The translations under genes were made by a program, and so were the position numbers. A DNA stretch of 64,000 bases from Ophiura sarsii (Eukaryota > Echinodermata > Ophiuroidea > Amphilepidida > Ophiuridae). Under the pieces are notes generated by a model. That model did no database searches. It had not been told where the DNA came from and saw nothing but the letters and a program-made list of their open reading frames with translations. The stretch spans positions 63,955,060 through 64,019,059 of the forward strand of contig CM069447.1 in the NCBI GenBank assembly GCA_035610835.1. Reading direction: 5' to 3'. Shown here in pieces: positions 33,345 through 44,526 of the stretch. Position 1 is the stretch's first letter. The number at the start of each line of letters is the position of its first letter.

Positions 33345-34609
33345 AGGGACATTAAGTGGTGTTGACATTTTACATTTTTTTTAAATTTACTTCAGAATTC
33401 AAGATGAACATTAAAATGGCATTATTGTTGTTTCTACTAACAAAAACAAAGCAAAACTTGATTAAAACAATACCATCGCTTGGGGGATACTTTCTGACGT
33501 AAAATGCTGATCGGGCCCGATCAGCATTTTTTGAATCAACGTTTAAACAGTCGTTTTGTTGTACAAAGAGGCCTGATTTTTCTTAATCCTTATAGGTGTG
33601 AGTTCATACATGTAATACAATTGTATAAATATACTAATCCCAGTTGTTATCATAATTGAGGGCGCAGCCTCCAACACATCTCTATATAGTACTATAGTAT
33701 TATTAGTGCCCCTTATAAATTCAAAAAGTAGATCATACTCATAGATGGTCTTTGTTCAGCTGCTACAACTTCAACTTACTTCAACTGCATAAAGAACTTC
33801 ACTTCAAGTAAAATCACCCCTACCGCTGCTGCACATCAAAATAATCTTCAGCATTGCTATGACTCTTATGAGACAAAGTGATCAGCACTTCCTCTCTGGG
33901 AAAGTAGTCGAATTCTGAACCACTCCAGATACAAGACACGGGCAGAGAGCTTAAATTGGAGACATTTAACCGTTTAAACACAATAGAAACATTATGAACT
34001 GATCAGTTCCACAACAAAGATTTTACCTAGCCTATCTGAGTGTCAATTACAAGGCCATTAAGTATGTTATCACAAAACAGCTGATTCTCTATCAACAAAT
34101 CGTGTCCATATGTTTGTTTACAAAACTGCTCTCGTAACATCATCGACCTTCCTTTTAAAGGGCAGAGGACAAAGTTCAGCAAAGTTCATAAACTGTTTGT
34201 GCGGTAGACTTATTCCTGATCTGATCGATACCAACTCGACCATCTCAGTGTCAGCCGCCTGAGTGGGTTCATGACCAGAGTACGGGGATTTTTCAAATTG
34301 GAACTAATTGAACTTTGGAGGTGACAAGAAGTGATTGCGTGATACAGCGAGATGGGAAGATCAACAATCAATAACTGAGAAAATAATCCCTGAATTAATC
34401 CCATAATCTTATCCTGGGCCAACCCAACTTCATTGTAAAACTATGGACTTAAGGTAAAACCAAAGTTGGGCTTGGCCTATTAAAATAACATTGTTTTGTT
34501 CGACATGTTTCAACATTGATTGTAAATCAAAAATTTTGGCTTGTCAGGCTCGTAACCAGGGGGACGGACGCCCGCCCCCCCCCAAAAAAAAAAAATCTGA
34601 AAAAAATCC

Positions 34610-34690
34610 TTTTTTTTGTGTACCAATATACCTTTTTTTTGTACCAATGTACCTTTTTTTGTACCAACGTACCTTTTTTTTGTACTAATG
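34610..34690. repeat. Short tandem repeat GTACCAATGTACCTTTTTTT
   Basis: Four or five copies of a 20-22-base unit GTACCAA(T/C)GTACCTTTTTTT. The short overlapping frames on both strands come from this. Confidence 0.85.
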
Positions 34691-34790
34691 TACAATTTTT
34701 GTGAAAAAGCCCCACCCCCACCCCTTAAACGCCCCTTTCCCATTGTGTAAAGCATTTTTTCGGGCCATTTTGGACTAAAAATGTCCTACC

Positions 34791-34830
<40 letters not shown>

Positions 34831-35653
34831 CTCTCAAAATAATTGTCATCACAATTGTGTGATTATTTGGGTACCAATGCCAAAAAATATGCCCCCCCCC
34901 CCCCCTAAAAAAATCCTGCTTACGGGCCTGGGGCTTGTTATTGGCCACCCTAATGCCCTGGCCTAATGCACGCTTTTTTGCTCGCATTCGTTCACATGTT
35001 TCAACACTATAAAACAAATTTGGGCAAATTTGAGCTTGAATGGCCACCCTAATTTAGTTGAAAATACTGAACATTTAATGTGCACGCATTTGTTCTACAT
35101 ATTTCAACATTGTAAAACAAAATTTGGGCTTTGGCCACCCTGAGACGAATATACCTGAAGGGATAAGAAGCTCTATTCATTCCTGTTATGTGCAGCGGTG
35201 CAAGTCTAACACGGTTATTGTTATGCTTGATGCCAATCGATTATCATCATTCAGTTAAATTTGTAGCACGACCTCATTATGTGAGTTACCGCGCTATTTC
35301 AAATGTAGTGTTATCCACACGTGTGTTACAATCTTCTCAACAACCTGAACACACTAGTATCGGCGGTCACCGACATACAGACCGTGATAGATTTCTTAAA
35401 TGATTACGCATTTATATTGCTAGAATTATGGCATTTCATAAGAATTATGCCAATTAAAAGCTACTAGAGCCATAGTTCAATACATAAACAATGTATTATG
35501 ATATTCAAAGTGCATGGTTTGTGTTTAGATTTAATATGAATTGAAATACAAATATTCAGATGTGGTTGAATTGATACACTTATCTGTTGATGTATAAAAA
35601 TACCAAATTTGTTGCGTTTCAATTCACATTAAATCATAATTCTAAACAACAAA

Positions 35654-35753
35654 NNNNNNNNNNNNNNNNNNNNNNNNNNNNNNNNNNNNNNNNNNNNNNN
35701 NNNNNNNNNNNNNNNNNNNNNNNNNNNNNNNNNNNNNNNNNNNNNNNNNNNNN
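35654..35753. other. Assembly gap (100 N)
   Basis: Exactly 100 N, the customary placeholder for a gap of unknown size. Order across it rests on scaffolding. Confidence 0.99.
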
Positions 35754-36376
35754 CTAGCACCTGTCTAGTCTCAAATGTCACACATTACAAGGTTACGCAC
35801 CCTCTATGCATGCATGCCATGATTCAAATTGAATAGCGCACCTTAATCGGGGGGGGGGGGGGTACTTAGTGGATACGAGGTTATGGGGATATGCCACCAA
35901 ATAGGGTCCCATTTTTTACCTGTCTTGTAAATGAATGACCTCATTTTTGGTAAATTTATGTCTAAAATTCTTAATTTTCCTGTTTTTCACGGAAATTGAG
36001 CAAAATCGGTCAAATATATAAGAAAATTATGTGTTTCCGGTAAACATATGGGTCCATTTCCCCTAAAATTGGTAAATGTTTGGGTCAATTTTCATTTTGC
36101 TGGCGGCACATCCCTACCAAATAAATATTCGAGTACCTCCCAACCCCCCCTGGGACCTAAACATCCCTTGCATAGTCAACATAGTTCCATCGATACTCCT
36201 TGTGCATACAATGCATTGTGCATAATTATATCCAAAAACAATTGATACTTGTCATAGATCAGTATCAGTCTTCAACAATATCAAATATCGAGGTATCAAA
36301 TTTTAGCTAATTAATTTCAAATTGTAGCTAATAAATGTCTTCTAAATGTCTTTATCAATCATCATACGATGAAGTA

Positions 36377-36867
36377 TATATCGTCGTACGAGTGCAACAA
36401 TACCGTATCTGCATTTTGCTGTATTTGCAAGAGAAGCATTTTTATGTTTTTCATACTTTATTGTGTTTTTGAGTAAACATATTGTGTTATGGAAGTATAA
36501 AGATTATTTTCTTTGATGATATAAATTGAACATCGTATCTGCAATTACAAATCTAGTGAGTGCAACAACAACGTATGTGGCATATACGTTATTATTGCAC
36601 TGAGAAAACTTGAGAAAATATGAGAAAACAGAGTGCAAGAACATCGTAAGTGGTAGATACGTTGTTGTTGCACTCAGAATAATATTAAATTAAATTAAAG
36701 TGCACTTACGATATTGTTTTTTTTATTAATTGAAACATAATTAATTTGTTTTAGAACTTCAAAATTACCTTAAAATGAATGCAATTACTTACTCTTTCAA
36801 AATATATAAAAAAGTCAATTTCGTCAAAATGTCACTTACGACATTGTTGCACTCGCACGACGATATA
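36377..36867. mobile_element. MITE with TATATCGTCGTACGAGTGCA ends
   Basis: TATATCGTCGTACGAGTGCAACAAT...ATTGTTGCACTCGCACGACGATATA. The subterminal word GTGCAACAA...GTATGTGGCATATACGTT recurs at about 36560 and 36630. 491 bases, intergenic. Confidence 0.85.
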
Positions 36868-36962
36868 ACCTCTCCAGTGTGGACTTTCTTATTTTGCTGT
36901 GTTTATAAATTAAGCCATTAACCTTTTTAAGCAGCTTTTAACAAATTAGGGTTTTTGACAAC

Positions 36963-37315
36963 TTAAAGGTAGATGTTCCGATTTTCAACTTGAAGTTTTC
37001 TATTCTACATGAAAGGTCATCCTTAAAAAAGTCGTGTTCCAAAGTTTGAGTTGCATAGCTCTAATGGTTCTTATTTTAGACGCACAAGATGCTGTGAACT
37101 GTACCCATTGAGTAGTACACAAACTATGTCGGTGGTTACCACCATTCGCGGTATTTCGACGTTATTTCATCGATTTCTCCGTAATTATACCGATTTAGGC
37201 CGTCAAATTTCAGTATGATGATGAGAAAAATACGAGCTTTCATATGATATGAAAATCTCCGTATGTTTGAAATAATTCTGTGTTACGAAAATGTGATCGA
37301 GTCATCTACCTTTAA
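36963..37315. mobile_element. AGGTAGATG-family MITE
   Basis: TTAAAGGTAGATG...CATCTACCTTTAA, inverted in orientation relative to the 28744 copy and highly similar to it over the interior (GGTGGTTACCACC, GATTTCTCCGTAATTATACC). Intergenic between GPR155 and DBF4. Confidence 0.8.
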
Positions 37316-38760
37316 AGGTCCCAGGAAATGCAAATATAATTGATGTGATTTGAGTCAAGTCTACGAGGAGGGACGAAAAAGCATTCAATATTTGTGCTAG
37401 TTGATGACATCATTTGTGGAACTATTGAAAGCTCAGTGAGTACTATGAAAAGAAAAGGTGACTGGTTTGAATCTATTCATGATACTCACTGATAATCAAT
37501 ATACCACAAATGATGTCATTTGTGGTGTGTTCATATTTCTGGCCCTGTTTATTGCAATGGAATGTCCCACAAAGATTTGAAGCAGGATTATCATCCCTTT
37601 TCATGGTACCTTTAACAAACATTCCAATAATGTCCACAAATATTGAAAAACAACCATTTATCTATTTTTTGATGCACCATTGGCCAAACTCAACCCCGGA
37701 CCCCATTCTGACATAATCGAAGAGAAATTATACACACCAAACTAATTACTCAATTGAATTTTAATATTTTTTATTTTGTTTAATTTAAATGTACAAGTCA
37801 TAATTATTATCTACACTGGTTTTATTGCATGATTGCTTATGTAACTAACTGCCTTGCATAATACAACAACACTATACACTATATACACTATCTACATTAG
37901 CCCTAAGTTTGAAATTATGTTATAATGAAATATTATACAGAAATTTGATGATCAAATACTAATAAAAGAATGTTTATTATCCCCCAACCAACCACTCACT
38001 TCAGAGAAATTTAAAAAGAAAAGGAAATCACACAGACCTGCCTGCATGTGTATGATTATTATCTAAAAATGAGAAAGAAATATTATATTTTAATCTTACA
38101 CAAAATGCATGTTTCTTAATGACTGCTATAAATTAGTGAGAAATATGCACTTTTGACTATCCACAAGCAAAAGTAACTATATCGTTAATGCGTGATTTTG
38201 GGTGTATCCTTGGTGTAATTCCTTCATGAGTTAGACTGGTGTTGAGACTTTATTACTGAATAAAGCTGTCTAATCCTTTCGTGCTAGGCTAATTCCGTGC
38301 AGAATTACATGAAGGATAAACCTGATTTTGGCCATAATGCACACAATTTTGACCGTAGGAGCGTGTTACACATTTGATTAATGTGCAACTACAATTGCAT
38401 TAATGAGCAACTACACCCTCCTGTAGTAATTTGCTGCTGTAAGGTGGCTTGCCCAATTTGGGGCTGATCAAACCTGAAATACTGAAGAAAAATTGTGCAT
38501 GTTTTATATGAAATGCAAAATGGTACCATTTATTCAACAAGCATGCCGAGCTGGTTAACACCAGACACATCAATAATAGGGTACATGGGTGAAAAGTCAA
38601 ACTTGATCGGAATCAGTAAAAATCTATCATAAAATGATTATAAGGTTTGAGGAAACAGAAACTTTCAACATACATCATGATGCTGAAAGTATTATATTAT
38701 TGTATCATCAATGATGTGCTTATTTCTAAAGATATGGGCAATAAAATGGTGTAGACCCGG

Positions 38761-39069
38761 GGTACTCTCCTGTAATCTGGAAAAACCTAGTAAGTCTGTT
38801 GAATGCAAATTTGAGAAAACAAAGGAAAACTGTTTGGTTTTAGGACTTGGCAATATCATGTTTTGTGCCCCGTAATAAGCTGTGAAATGTTATAGCGTTG
38901 ATTCCGTATGACTTCACTAGCGGTTGCCCAGGACGTACTACTAGGTTATTTTACCTCATCTGGAATCTTGATAAACTGAAGGGGAAAAACCTATTTAGTC
39001 CAAATATGGGTCTAACTCAATTTTCACCAAAATTTGACTGACTAGGTTTTTCCAGATAACAGGAGTACT
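38761..39069. mobile_element. MITE with GTACTCTCCTGT ends
   Basis: GGTACTCTCCTGTAATCTGGAAAAACCTAG and CTAGGTTTTTCCAGATAACAGGAGTACT are inverted repeats about 309 bases apart. Confidence 0.75.
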
Positions 39070-39150
39070 TTAAAGTGGATAAGAGTTCACAGGGATATGC
39101 TGCCAAATAGGGTCCCATTTTAACCTTTCTCTTAAATGAATGACCCCAAC

Positions 39151-39384
39151 TTAACACTTTCAACGCGGCAGGCATCTGCAGACGACATTCCAAAATTTCA
39201 CAAAATGTCAACATTATTGAATTTCATTACTATTTTTGAAATCACCATGAAAAATGTATTGAAATAAGTACAAACATTCCTAGTATTGGTTCAGTAATTC
39301 TTGAGATAGACCTTGAAAATTGGGAAAGGTTTCTGAAATGTTTGTTTTGTATGGTAAAACTAATAGCCGCATGGAAAATGTTAA
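39151..39384. mobile_element. CACTTTCCACGCGGC MITE copy
   Basis: TTAACACTTTCAACGCGGC...TAGCCGCATGGAAAATGTTAA, about 234 bases, in the intergenic region. Confidence 0.8.
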
Positions 39385-39649
39385 AATGACACAAAAATCA
39401 CACACATCTGTAAATATTGTTGAACCTTATTTTATCACCTGTAAATATGTTGACCTTTGTGGAAAAACTAAAACAAATTTCCCGTAATTTCTAGAAATTA
39501 GGTCGGTATACATTTGAATGTGAAAAATGTGCCCCGGATTTAAAAACAATTGTTAGCTCATCAGGCCCATAGAACAGGGTTGGGTTGTTATTGTCATTTA
39601 ATGAGGAATGGGACAAAGTGGATATTTTACCCAGTAACTGATGAAACCA

Positions 39650-40019
39650 AGGCCAAAAAAAAATAGTTGTGTTGCCCTCATCTGGCTGGGTCAAAATTCT
39701 GAGAATGTGGGCCTTTTTTTTAAAAAAAATTTCAAGAATTTTTTTTTCTCCTCTTTTTTTCCAAGATTTTTCTTTTCTTCAAGAATTTTTTTTCTCAAAA
39801 TCTTTTAATCTGTGAAAATTGCACAGAGATGGGCAAGAAACCAAAATATTCACCGTTGGGTTGCAAATACATCCAGTAAGCGTTTTCCTCAGTATCTTCT
39901 CACATGTTGACTGAAATAATAGGTATAAAATCGTTGATTTGGTAAAATTTTAAAAAATCCGGCCGGCCGACCTTCCCGATTTTAGGCTTGTGAGGGCAAC
40001 ACAACTTTTTTTTGTGCCT
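39650..40019. mobile_element. MITE with GTTGTGTTGCCCTCA ends
   Basis: AGGCCAAAAAAAAATAGTTG(TGTTGCCCTCA)...(TGAGGGCAACA)CAACTTTTTTTTGTGCCT inverted ends, 370 bases, T-rich interior. Confidence 0.8.
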
Positions 40020-41523
40020 AATTGTATGTACAATTATACCCCATTATACCTTGAATACAGATAATCATGCAGAAAAAGTGTTGGTTTATTAGAAAAGTAG
40101 CAAATCACATAAAAATGACAATGTAAAAACAAGTATTATTCATAGAAACTTCCCCCGTAATCAAAACCACATTGATGGAGAGTAAAATTTACAGGTATTA
40201 TTTATAATCAACACATTAGAAAATTAGAAATATTTTGATAAAAAAGTAGAGAGAGTAAGTAGTACTACGCTGAGCAGGTGAAAGGCTATAACTATACAAT
40301 TATATATGTACAAATGTAAATGCTAATAAACTATATGGTATGACAATGCAGAATTACTACATGGTTTATATACAAAGATATATGAATAATATGCTAATCA
40401 TATTCAATTTACTTGAATATACAATCTAGGGATAAAGCGATGAAAAAACAAACCCCTTATTACAGGGCCTGACCAACCTATTTTTGTTCTTCAAATTTGC
40501 GATAACAACAAAGAAAGAAACAAAATTAAAATTTTTGATTTGTTTTGAAAAGTCACCCAAAATTCTTGGATTTGTTTTGAGAACCCACCCCACCCCCCCC
40601 CCCAAAAAAAAGATTGCAAATGACGCAAATACTCGACAACGATTTCATTTGTAAATCCCTCATCACTAGGAGCACCACTACATAAACTGCTGATGCCAGA
40701 CGATGGTGGACATGAAGTATAAATGTTTAGTTTAAATGTTTAGTGGCCTTTCCCTTCGTTCAAACGCTGAAACGTGTAAACATCCCTGCTCTATAATAGT
40801 GCAATGCTATTATATACCAGGTTAGCAGGTGATTATCAGTACCCGGTTAGCAGGTGATTGCCACATTTACGGTTTAAATTGCAAGTCTCAAAGGATGATT
40901 TGAACTAATGACCTACCCAAACACCCTGCTGATATCCTTCTTAAACACTCGATTGTCCAACACCAGATATACCTTCAATTCTGACAACTGGTTCCATACA
41001 TCAAACACACAGTGTGACCACAAACCTGGGTCCAAAACTGGAGGCTTGATAACTTTTAAATTTAGTAAAGGTTTCTGATATGGCACTCTTAAAAAACCCA
41101 CTGTATCTCAAAAAGTTGTTGTTGGATCTGAATGAAATGTACACAGTAAAATGTCAAATACATCGAAAGTTTAGTGCAACAAAGGGCTATCTGCATTTTG
41201 AGAAAAAGTGAATTAAAGGTTTGTACTCATCATTGTCACCTTGGTTATGACAAAGTTAAAAGAAATGATATTCAAACCTTTTTGATTAGGTGAATTTACT
41301 ATTTTCTCATAATTAGGTTCCTGATCTTGTGCAGATCATTTCAGTACCAAAATCTCATTTTGGCCAAAAATGCAGATAGCCCTTTGTTGCAGTAAACCCT
41401 CGACATAAACTCTTTAACAAAAACTCAAAAGGACATCACATTATTTACAAAGTTAATAAATGTCCAAATTTGTGGACCCAACAGTGTTTTTTTAAATAAT
41501 GGGAAAAAGTGTACTTTAGGTCC

Positions 41524-41800
41524 TAGATACTAGTATCATTCAATACTGGAACACTAAAGTTGCCAGTATCGCTCGATACTGGTACGAATTTACCGTTCCA
41601 GTATCGCTCGATACTGCATGAACACCAAATTGTGCTCCATGTTCCAAAATTGGGTGATACTTATGCTACCAGTAGTGATTTGTCCCAGTATTGAACGATA
41701 CTGGTACATCATTGTGTTTGCGATTGCCCCGTACTGGAACATTTTATGAGTGCCAGTATCTTCCCATACTGGAACACTGACTTTGTATCAGTATCGAACG
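41524..41800. repeat. Cluster of CCAGTATCG..CGATACTGG palindromes
   Basis: Five or six imperfect palindromes of the type CCAGTATCGCTCGATACTGG occur at about 41531, 41563, 41593, 41690, 41753 and 41785, separated by 10-75 bases of unrelated sequence. No coding sequence. Confidence 0.8.
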
Positions 41801-42114
41801 TGGAATGAACCTTTCATTGGGAAACACATATATACTAGGCTAATATTAGGCGACTCCAAAATTTACTTAAATTGGGATTTATTAGGGAGTATACAAGCCT
41901 ACAAGGGATACAAAGAATAAAGTGGTCTTTCCAGAAGGACTATTCGTCATATAAACCAGACCTTGTTAAACCCAGTCTAACTTGTTAGTTGTTACATGCA
42001 TACACACCTTACAGTTTTGCTACAATAAAACACTCAATGATGCCATCGGCCTAGCCTATAAATGAATCACCGCGGTCAGTGGCGGCACCAGCATCAAAGT
42101 GAGTAAGAATATTG

Positions 42115-42310
42115 TACTGTAAAAGCTGAAATATTTGCGGTGGTTTTATTTTGCGCGCTTTTCGCGCAAAATCTTTTTCCGCGAAAATTATAACACACAA
42201 AAATATTGTTTTCAACATTCATGCAGTGCATCCAGAAGGTCGCGTGCGAAAAATCAATTCGCAAAAAATGTCTATGATATCTCTATGCGAAAATATTAGC
42301 TTTTACAGTA
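42115..42310. mobile_element. 196-bp TACTGTAAAAGC MITE
   Basis: TACTGTAAAAGCTGAAATAT...TATTAGCTTTTACAGTA, opposite in orientation to the 7205 copy. Confidence 0.85.
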
Positions 42311-42899
42311 TATTAATGTAGAAATTACCTGAAATCAGCATAATTTGGTCCGAATTGTAAATTTCAGACCAATTTTAAGCTAATTTAAACTAATTTAGAC
42401 ATTAAAGTCAACAATATTGATTGTTTGGGGACAAAATGGAGTGGGACTTGAGTTGACTCGGGGGGGGGGGGGGGGGGGGATACCTGTAGTACCGCCACTC
42501 ACTGCATTAATCCCAGGAAGATCAATGGAATTTAGAGATAGTATAAATGGAAGAACTACTTTTCAGAAAAATTTGCGCTCAAATTTAAAAGATGAATACA
42601 GTGATATGCGAAGATTAGGAGTAACAAGGGGTGAACTTATGTACATGATAAAATGTTATGCGATCAAGCAAAATGTCTGAAGTCGAACATTTATCATTTT
42701 AGTTTTCTACTTGATTATTTAGTTTACTTGCAAAGCTACAGTTTGCAGAAAACCCTTTAGAAACGGACACTTATTTTCAAAAGATATGGGCTGTTGAACG
42801 GTTTTCAAAACAATTAAAAAACAAAACTTTATTAAAGAATTCCCATCCTTTGTTTGGTTATATCTCAAAATCAATATTCCTGATTTCAGACTCATTTAG

Positions 42900-43215
42900 C
42901 TTGATCACATCCCAAATGAGGCTTGTTGTTTGTGGGCACATGCTGAATGCAAGTACATCCATGGAATTATATTGTCACTGTTGTCAAAACCTCATATGTT
43001 TTTCAGGCCCTTCAGCATGTGTAAAGTAAAGCTGCCCACAGGATATGTATAGGAAGTGTTGCTTTATACATGTTCAGGGGCAGAAGGACATTACTACAAG
43101 GTTTTAATAGATGTGTTTTTGGCCCATGAACATGTTTAGAGTAGACTACCCAAAGGTTATACATAGGCAGTATTACTGTATACATGCTGAAGGGCCAGGC
43201 AAAGATTTGACAGAA
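42900..43215. repeat. Interspersed repeat (CCCAAAGGTTATACATAGG family)
   Basis: AACATGTTTAGAGTAGACTACCCAAAGGTTATACATAGG and CATGCTGAAGGGCC words recur at about 2340-2500 and 5830-6140. The boundaries were not resolved. The ORF at 43012-43221 comes from it. Confidence 0.65.
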
Positions 43216-43597
43216 CAGCAACGATATGACACTAGATTCTAAACAAGGACAGCACAGAACAAAGCGTTACAACGCTATTCAATGAGATTTGTTTAGCCTC
43301 ATCATAATATTGAAATAAGTTATAAGACAGATGAGGTGACAAAAAGTTATAAAACAGATGAGGTGACAAAAAAACCAACCTGTTCTATGGGCTAAACTTT
43401 CAGTCAGGGTTGGTTGGGCATTTAATTTTTCTCTTAAATTTGTAAAATAATTAAAAAGCTTCCAAAACATTTCAATTTGTTGAAAATAATTAAAAAATGG
43501 GCTGCTTGTGCCTGTAGAACAGGATGGTGGTTTTGTTCTGTTCCTTGTCTGTAGTTATTACATTATTGCTTAAAATACAGGGGAAATAAGTTGTATC

Positions 43598-43793
43598 TAC
43601 TGTAAAAGAGAAACATTTTTCGCGGAAGTTTTATTTTCGCGCAAATTTTTCTATAACACGTAAAAATATTGATTTCAACATTATCATGCAGTGCATCCAG
43701 AGGTCGCCTGCAATAAAAAATCAATTAGCGAAATGTATATGATATCAAAATGCGCGAAAATATCTTTACGCAAAAATATTGGCTTTTACAGTA
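43598..43793. mobile_element. 196-bp TACTGTAAAAG MITE
   Basis: TACTGTAAAAGAGAAACATT...ATTGGCTTTTACAGTA, with TCGCG words. It lies downstream of the DBF4 stop and may be inside its 3'UTR. Confidence 0.85.
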
Positions 43794-43845
43794 TCTTACC
43801 TAGGTGCATTGCGATTCTTTTTTAAATACAAATACGATATTTGTT

Positions 43846-43851
43846 TTTATT
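43846..43851 (-). terminator. Candidate DBF4 polyadenylation signal AATAAA
   Basis: An AATAAA hexamer on the minus strand lies about 680 bases past the DBF4 stop. Another lies at about 43630, inside a MITE. No transcript evidence is available, and AT-rich sequence gives chance matches. Confidence 0.25.
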
Positions 43852-44147
43852 CAATTGTAAATAAAATGATAATTCTCTGCATATTTTGCACATATAAAAT
43901 AACACTAAGAATAAGATCAAATCCCCAAAATGCCAAACCAAAATGTTTTGTTTTGTTCAAAAATTGTGTGTACATTTTGGTAAATTATCAAAAAATTCCA
44001 ATATTTTCATTTAATTTCCAATACAAATGTGTCAACAAAATGTTAATATTTCCTCCAAAAACATAGTTTAAAAAAATAACATTTTGAAAAATTGAAGAAA
44101 AAATAGGTAGGTCAGACCTGTAGAACTGCTTGTTTGTGCGTCATCTA

Positions 44148-44510
44148 TTAAAGGTAGATGTTCCGATTGCTGGCCCGATTTTCAACTTGATGTTTTCTAT
44201 TTCACATGGAAGGTCATCTTTAAAATTGTCACATTCCAAAATTTGAGTTGCATAACTCCAACGGTTCTTATTTTAGAAGGACAAGGTCACAAAACAATTG
44301 CCCATTGAGAAGTACACAAATTAGCTAGTGGTTTACCACTTTTGGCAGTAACTCACCACATTTTAGCCTATAATTTCTAAATGGAACATTTCTGGCCCCT
44401 TAAATTTTACAGACATAATGAGAAAAATATGGGGATTCTTCTGATATCAAAATATCTTGATGTGAAAAAATCATAGCCCCCAAAAAAGTGATCGGAACAT
44501 ACACCTTTAA
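44148..44510. mobile_element. AGGTAGATG-family MITE in DBF4 3'UTR
   Basis: The element is bounded TTAAAGGTAGATG...ACACCTTTAA, with its right TTAA ending 16 bases from the DBF4 stop codon. It belongs to the family also at 28744-29084, 36963-37315 and 50475-50820; they share interior words such as CAACTTGATGTTTTCTAT and TTTGAGTTGCATA. Unless the transcript ends at once, it must be part of the 3'UTR. Confidence 0.8.
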
Positions 44511-44526
44511 TAGCCAATATCTAACA

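Larger units (their letters stand above)
30064..44147. other. Intergenic region between DBF4 and GPR155
   Basis: No coding exon was recognised. MITEs, homopolymer tracts and the N gap are listed separately. Any GPR155 5'UTR exon and promoter should be sought here, since exon 1 starts with a splice acceptor, but I cannot place them. Confidence 0.65.

Noticed and set aside
34510..35047. Overlapping ORFs rich in Phe, Pro or Gly
   Set aside because: They translate poly-T/poly-C tracts and a 20-base tandem repeat.
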